A DNA stretch of 64,000 bases from Marsupella aquatica (taxonomy: Eukaryota; Marchantiophyta), in the NCBI GenBank assembly GCA_973895155.1, contig OZ316894.1, positions 2,914,001 through 2,978,000 of the forward strand, given 5' to 3'. Position numbers and translations under genes: made by a program. Below, piece after piece: positions 61,539 to 64,000 of the stretch (within the stretch, counting starts at the first letter, position 1; each line of letters begins with the position of its first letter). Under the pieces are notes generated by a model. That model made no database searches. It was not told where the DNA came from and saw nothing but the letters and a program-made list of their open reading frames with translations.

Positions 61539-61850
61539 TCGATCACCTTGGAAACTCGATTCAAAGCAAGCCTCAGAGGTCCGGCTCTCGTTACGGCAGT
61601 CTTCACAGAAGAGAATCCTTAGAGAAGAGAAGACAAGAAGCACAGAAGAGAATCCTTAGAAGAAGAGAAGACAAGACGAGAAGACGAGAAGCTAATGTGC
61701 AGCTTCGAGGTGCGCAAGACTCTCGTTCAAGAGCTTTCACGCTAGCGAACCGTCTTCTCTCCTGGAGCGAGAAGACAGGTTCGATCACACCACTGAAATT
61801 TTCGAACAGCAGACCTGCAATAAGAACCATCTGATTGGCCTAGCTTTGGT
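61539..61850 (-). promoter_or_regulatory. CT-rich 5' leader of the ERF gene with a 37-bp repeat
   Basis: On the coding strand the region is a C/T-rich tract. A 37-bp unit (+ strand CACAGAAGAGAATCCTTAGA) occurs at 61604 and 61641, followed by AGAAGACGAGAAG-type repeats to about 61700. CT-rich leaders and promoters are common in plant regulatory genes; the regulatory role is inferred from position. Confidence 0.55.
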
Positions 61851-62915
61851 GGCTATGAGTCATAATAATTAAGTACTAACTATTCCGACGCCAATGAACT
61901 CTCTAGACCCCCCCTTGCAATAGATTCTACTGCTAGCTAGTCGCTCACCTTATACTCCGCTATAGCACGCTATCGCAGTCATATCCAAGATAGCTTAGCA
62001 TCTTCAATGACCGTATGTTGATCACTAATGGCTCAAGAATGGGGTTAGCATCTCAAGGACCGTATGTCACTAACGGCTCAAGAATAGGGGCAGCAGATTG
62101 TTAGGAGACAACTTGCCCAGAACCGTATTTTCACACAGTATGAGCCAGTGTGCGTGCCTCCCATCTGGTAGTCGACGAAATTAGTTTCTCCCCAATTTGG
62201 CAATCGCCCATGTGACTGTGTGGCTGGCTTCATCGTATGTCTATTGTTTAAGTTCTAGATGTTATTCGAGTCCATTGGCCCGGGTTGAGAGCTGTGTGTG
62301 GACGTGTGGACCCTTGAACTGAACTGAGAAATGAAAATTTATGCGCCTACGTACAACTGTAGAACCGGGTTGCTTGACAGATTTGGCGGGCCACGGTCGG
62401 ACAGATCACAGATGCAATGCCTGCTACTATCATGCTGAACCTTTTCGACGATTCCTGGACGGGGCTTCAAACTGGATTTTCCAACCCGCTTACTGAACAT
62501 AACTGAGGACAAGGCATAGCGATAATGAGGGCGGTGTCTTGAGGACTGGGAATTATCTGGGGATGATTGTGATGAACGTGCCATGATAAATGAACCCTTG
62601 TTTCGTCTGGAAAGCTATTTTTATCTGAACACTAGCCATACACCTTCATTTTTCAAATGTCATTCCGGCTGGAAGCCACCCTGGCCCTACATTTTTCACT
62701 GACCATGACATTGGCCTAAAGTTGTCTGTGTTCAATCCATCACTCGCCCCAAAGCTCACACACTGTTCAAACTACACTAACTCCCCATAGAGTCCTTCTG
62801 CCTAGCCATCTCATTTATTTATGTTTAATAACATAACACTATCACTCAACATCACTTACTATGGATGCTGTCTAATTAACACACAAGATCAATAAAATAA
62901 AATAGTTTTGAAATA
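61850..62915. other. Upstream DNA of the ERF gene
   Basis: A 50-bp tandem duplication (TAGCATCT, GACCGTATGT, GGCTCAAGAAT) lies at 61996-62090 with units starting at 61996 and 62046. No gene recognised in the remainder. Confidence 0.5.
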
Positions 62916-62921
62916 CATTGT

Positions 62922-63102
62922 CACTAAAGATGTTTGAATTTGCAATAATAAATTTTTTTTGTATTTACAAAAATGTCACGATTTCTGTATACAGTTCACT
63001 TGGTGAACTTGTCATTCATGTACAAAACTATGATATTTTTATAAATATAAAAACAAATCATGACAGTATTATCAATTAGAATATCTTTAGTGGCAAAGTA
63101 CT
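62922..63102. mobile_element. MITE of the CTTTGCCACTAAAGAT family (copy 2)
   Basis: The left end TTGTCACTAAAGATG and the right end ATATCTTTAGTGGCAAAG are inverted copies. Inside them TTTGTATTTACAAAAATGTCAC on the left matches ATATTTTTATAAATATAAAAAC on the right. TA flanks both ends, which would fit a TA target duplication. Same family as 26640-26885. Confidence 0.75.
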
Positions 63103-64000
63103 GAAAAGCTGTAAAATGTAAAACATAAAAACGCAACCCACAAATGGGATGAAGTCTGGTTTAATTTAAGTTTATCCATAAATTGTCCAGTAGCTTGATT
63201 GACTGAGCAGCTAACATGATACATTACTTGCTCCAAGTAGGTGTCAAGTATCTCATTTCTCTCTTCCCAGGTCTAAACCATTGGACTCCTTCTAATGGAG
63301 AAGGGAAACCAAGCCTGACCAGAACAGTTGTACAACAAGCAAGAACAAATAGTGTACCTGATGCCATTCAGCACCAAACAAAGGGGCATTTTCTGGACAT
63401 CCAAGAGATGCAGGTGAGTCATTGGTCATTTGACTCAAGTTTGGGGTGCCTTAATGTTCCAACCAGCAAGACCAACTTCCCCATGTGCAATAGGGGTTGA
63501 GATTGCACAAACGCATCCAAGAGTGGTTTTACCCAAGTCACCCCAGAAGTCACCCATCTGAGTTCTTGTGTCCACTTTCCTTGGAAAGTTCTTGTGTCCA
63601 CTTGAGGCACTGCAGTGGAGACGTTGCAAGCAATTCACTTAGGTGCAGCTTTGCAGTTCAGTTGATAAACATGATCTTGAGGAGAACACCCATGGAATGC
63701 AATCAAAAATTGAATTGAAAAATAAAATTGACTGGATCAGCCAGGCCTCCATTTGATTCAAGCTTGCCAACCTCTGTAAAGCAAGGCTATGCCTGCTTTT
63801 CACTCTCCATTACTTAGTTGTCTGTTTTAGGCTTCAGCTTAACACACCATACTTTTCTGAGTTTCACCCTTAAGTTTAAATTTACGTCTCTAATGATGCC
63901 TCACCTAAGTGATAGAAGATATCATTTAGTAGTACTGTTTGTCTTCTCTTACTCCTAGTAACATTGTTTCCTCCTACTTTGACATCACCTCCCTGTCATA
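63103..64000. other. Window end, no gene recognised
   Basis: No family-like open frame. A 21-bp motif (GTTCTTGTGTCCACTT) is repeated near 63562 and 63588. Confidence 0.4.

Overview
This window is nuclear DNA of a land plant. The evidence is: genes with short GT-AG introns (phosphofructokinase and ribose-5-phosphate isomerase), plant-specific families (ERF transcription factor, ABA/WDS stress protein, LRAT-type LEAD-SENSITIVE1-like protein, calmodulin-regulated Ca2+-ATPase), a Copia retrotransposon primed by initiator tRNA-Met, and a nuclear copy of mitochondrial cox2. Low gene density, moderate introns and several intronless genes would fit a seedless plant (bryophyte or lycophyte). That placement is inference; the sequence alone does not fix the species.

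Layout. 1-2.9 kb: 3' nine exons of an ATP-dependent 6-phosphofructokinase (+), whose 5' end lies outside the window. 5.5-6.5 kb: an intronless His/Gly/Tyr-rich protein with an ABA/WDS (ASR) domain (+), preceded by a degenerate tandem-repeat leader. 6.85-8.4 kb: an unidentified multi-exon candidate gene (-). 9.0-9.94 kb: an LRAT/NlpC-like gene (-). 10.9-26.9 kb: a repeat-rich block with diverged repeats, two solo LTRs with intact target-site duplications, a kilobase-scale inverted repeat, a complete but mutationally dead Copia element (18891-24699, TSD TTGTA) and a MITE. 27.15-30.5 kb: ribose-5-phosphate isomerase in ten exons (+), with a first-exon problem. 31.9-34.7 kb: a 58-bp tandem array, a snap-back MITE and dispersed repeats. 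35.5-36.3 kb: an intronless kelch-like gene (+) that resembles fungal and bacterial proteins. 39.9-40.25 kb: a tandemly duplicated, frameshifted cox2 fragment. 41.0-44.2 kb: an intronless type IIB Ca2+-ATPase (-). 44.2-60.4 kb: mostly non-coding, with tandem repeats, one small candidate gene near 48.5-49.1 kb, an LTR pair with almost no interior and a stretch of suspicious homopolymers. 60.48-61.54 kb: an ERF-family transcription factor (-). The last 2.4 kb hold a second MITE of the 26.7-kb family.

The genes do not form an operon or an obvious pathway cluster. PFK and RPI are both carbohydrate enzymes (glycolysis; pentose phosphate/Calvin cycle) but lie 25 kb apart with a TE block between them. 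ASR-like, ERF and Ca2+-ATPase genes belong to families often linked to stress responses, but nothing here shows co-regulation. All exon coordinates were read by eye from splice consensus and family similarity; no search was run.
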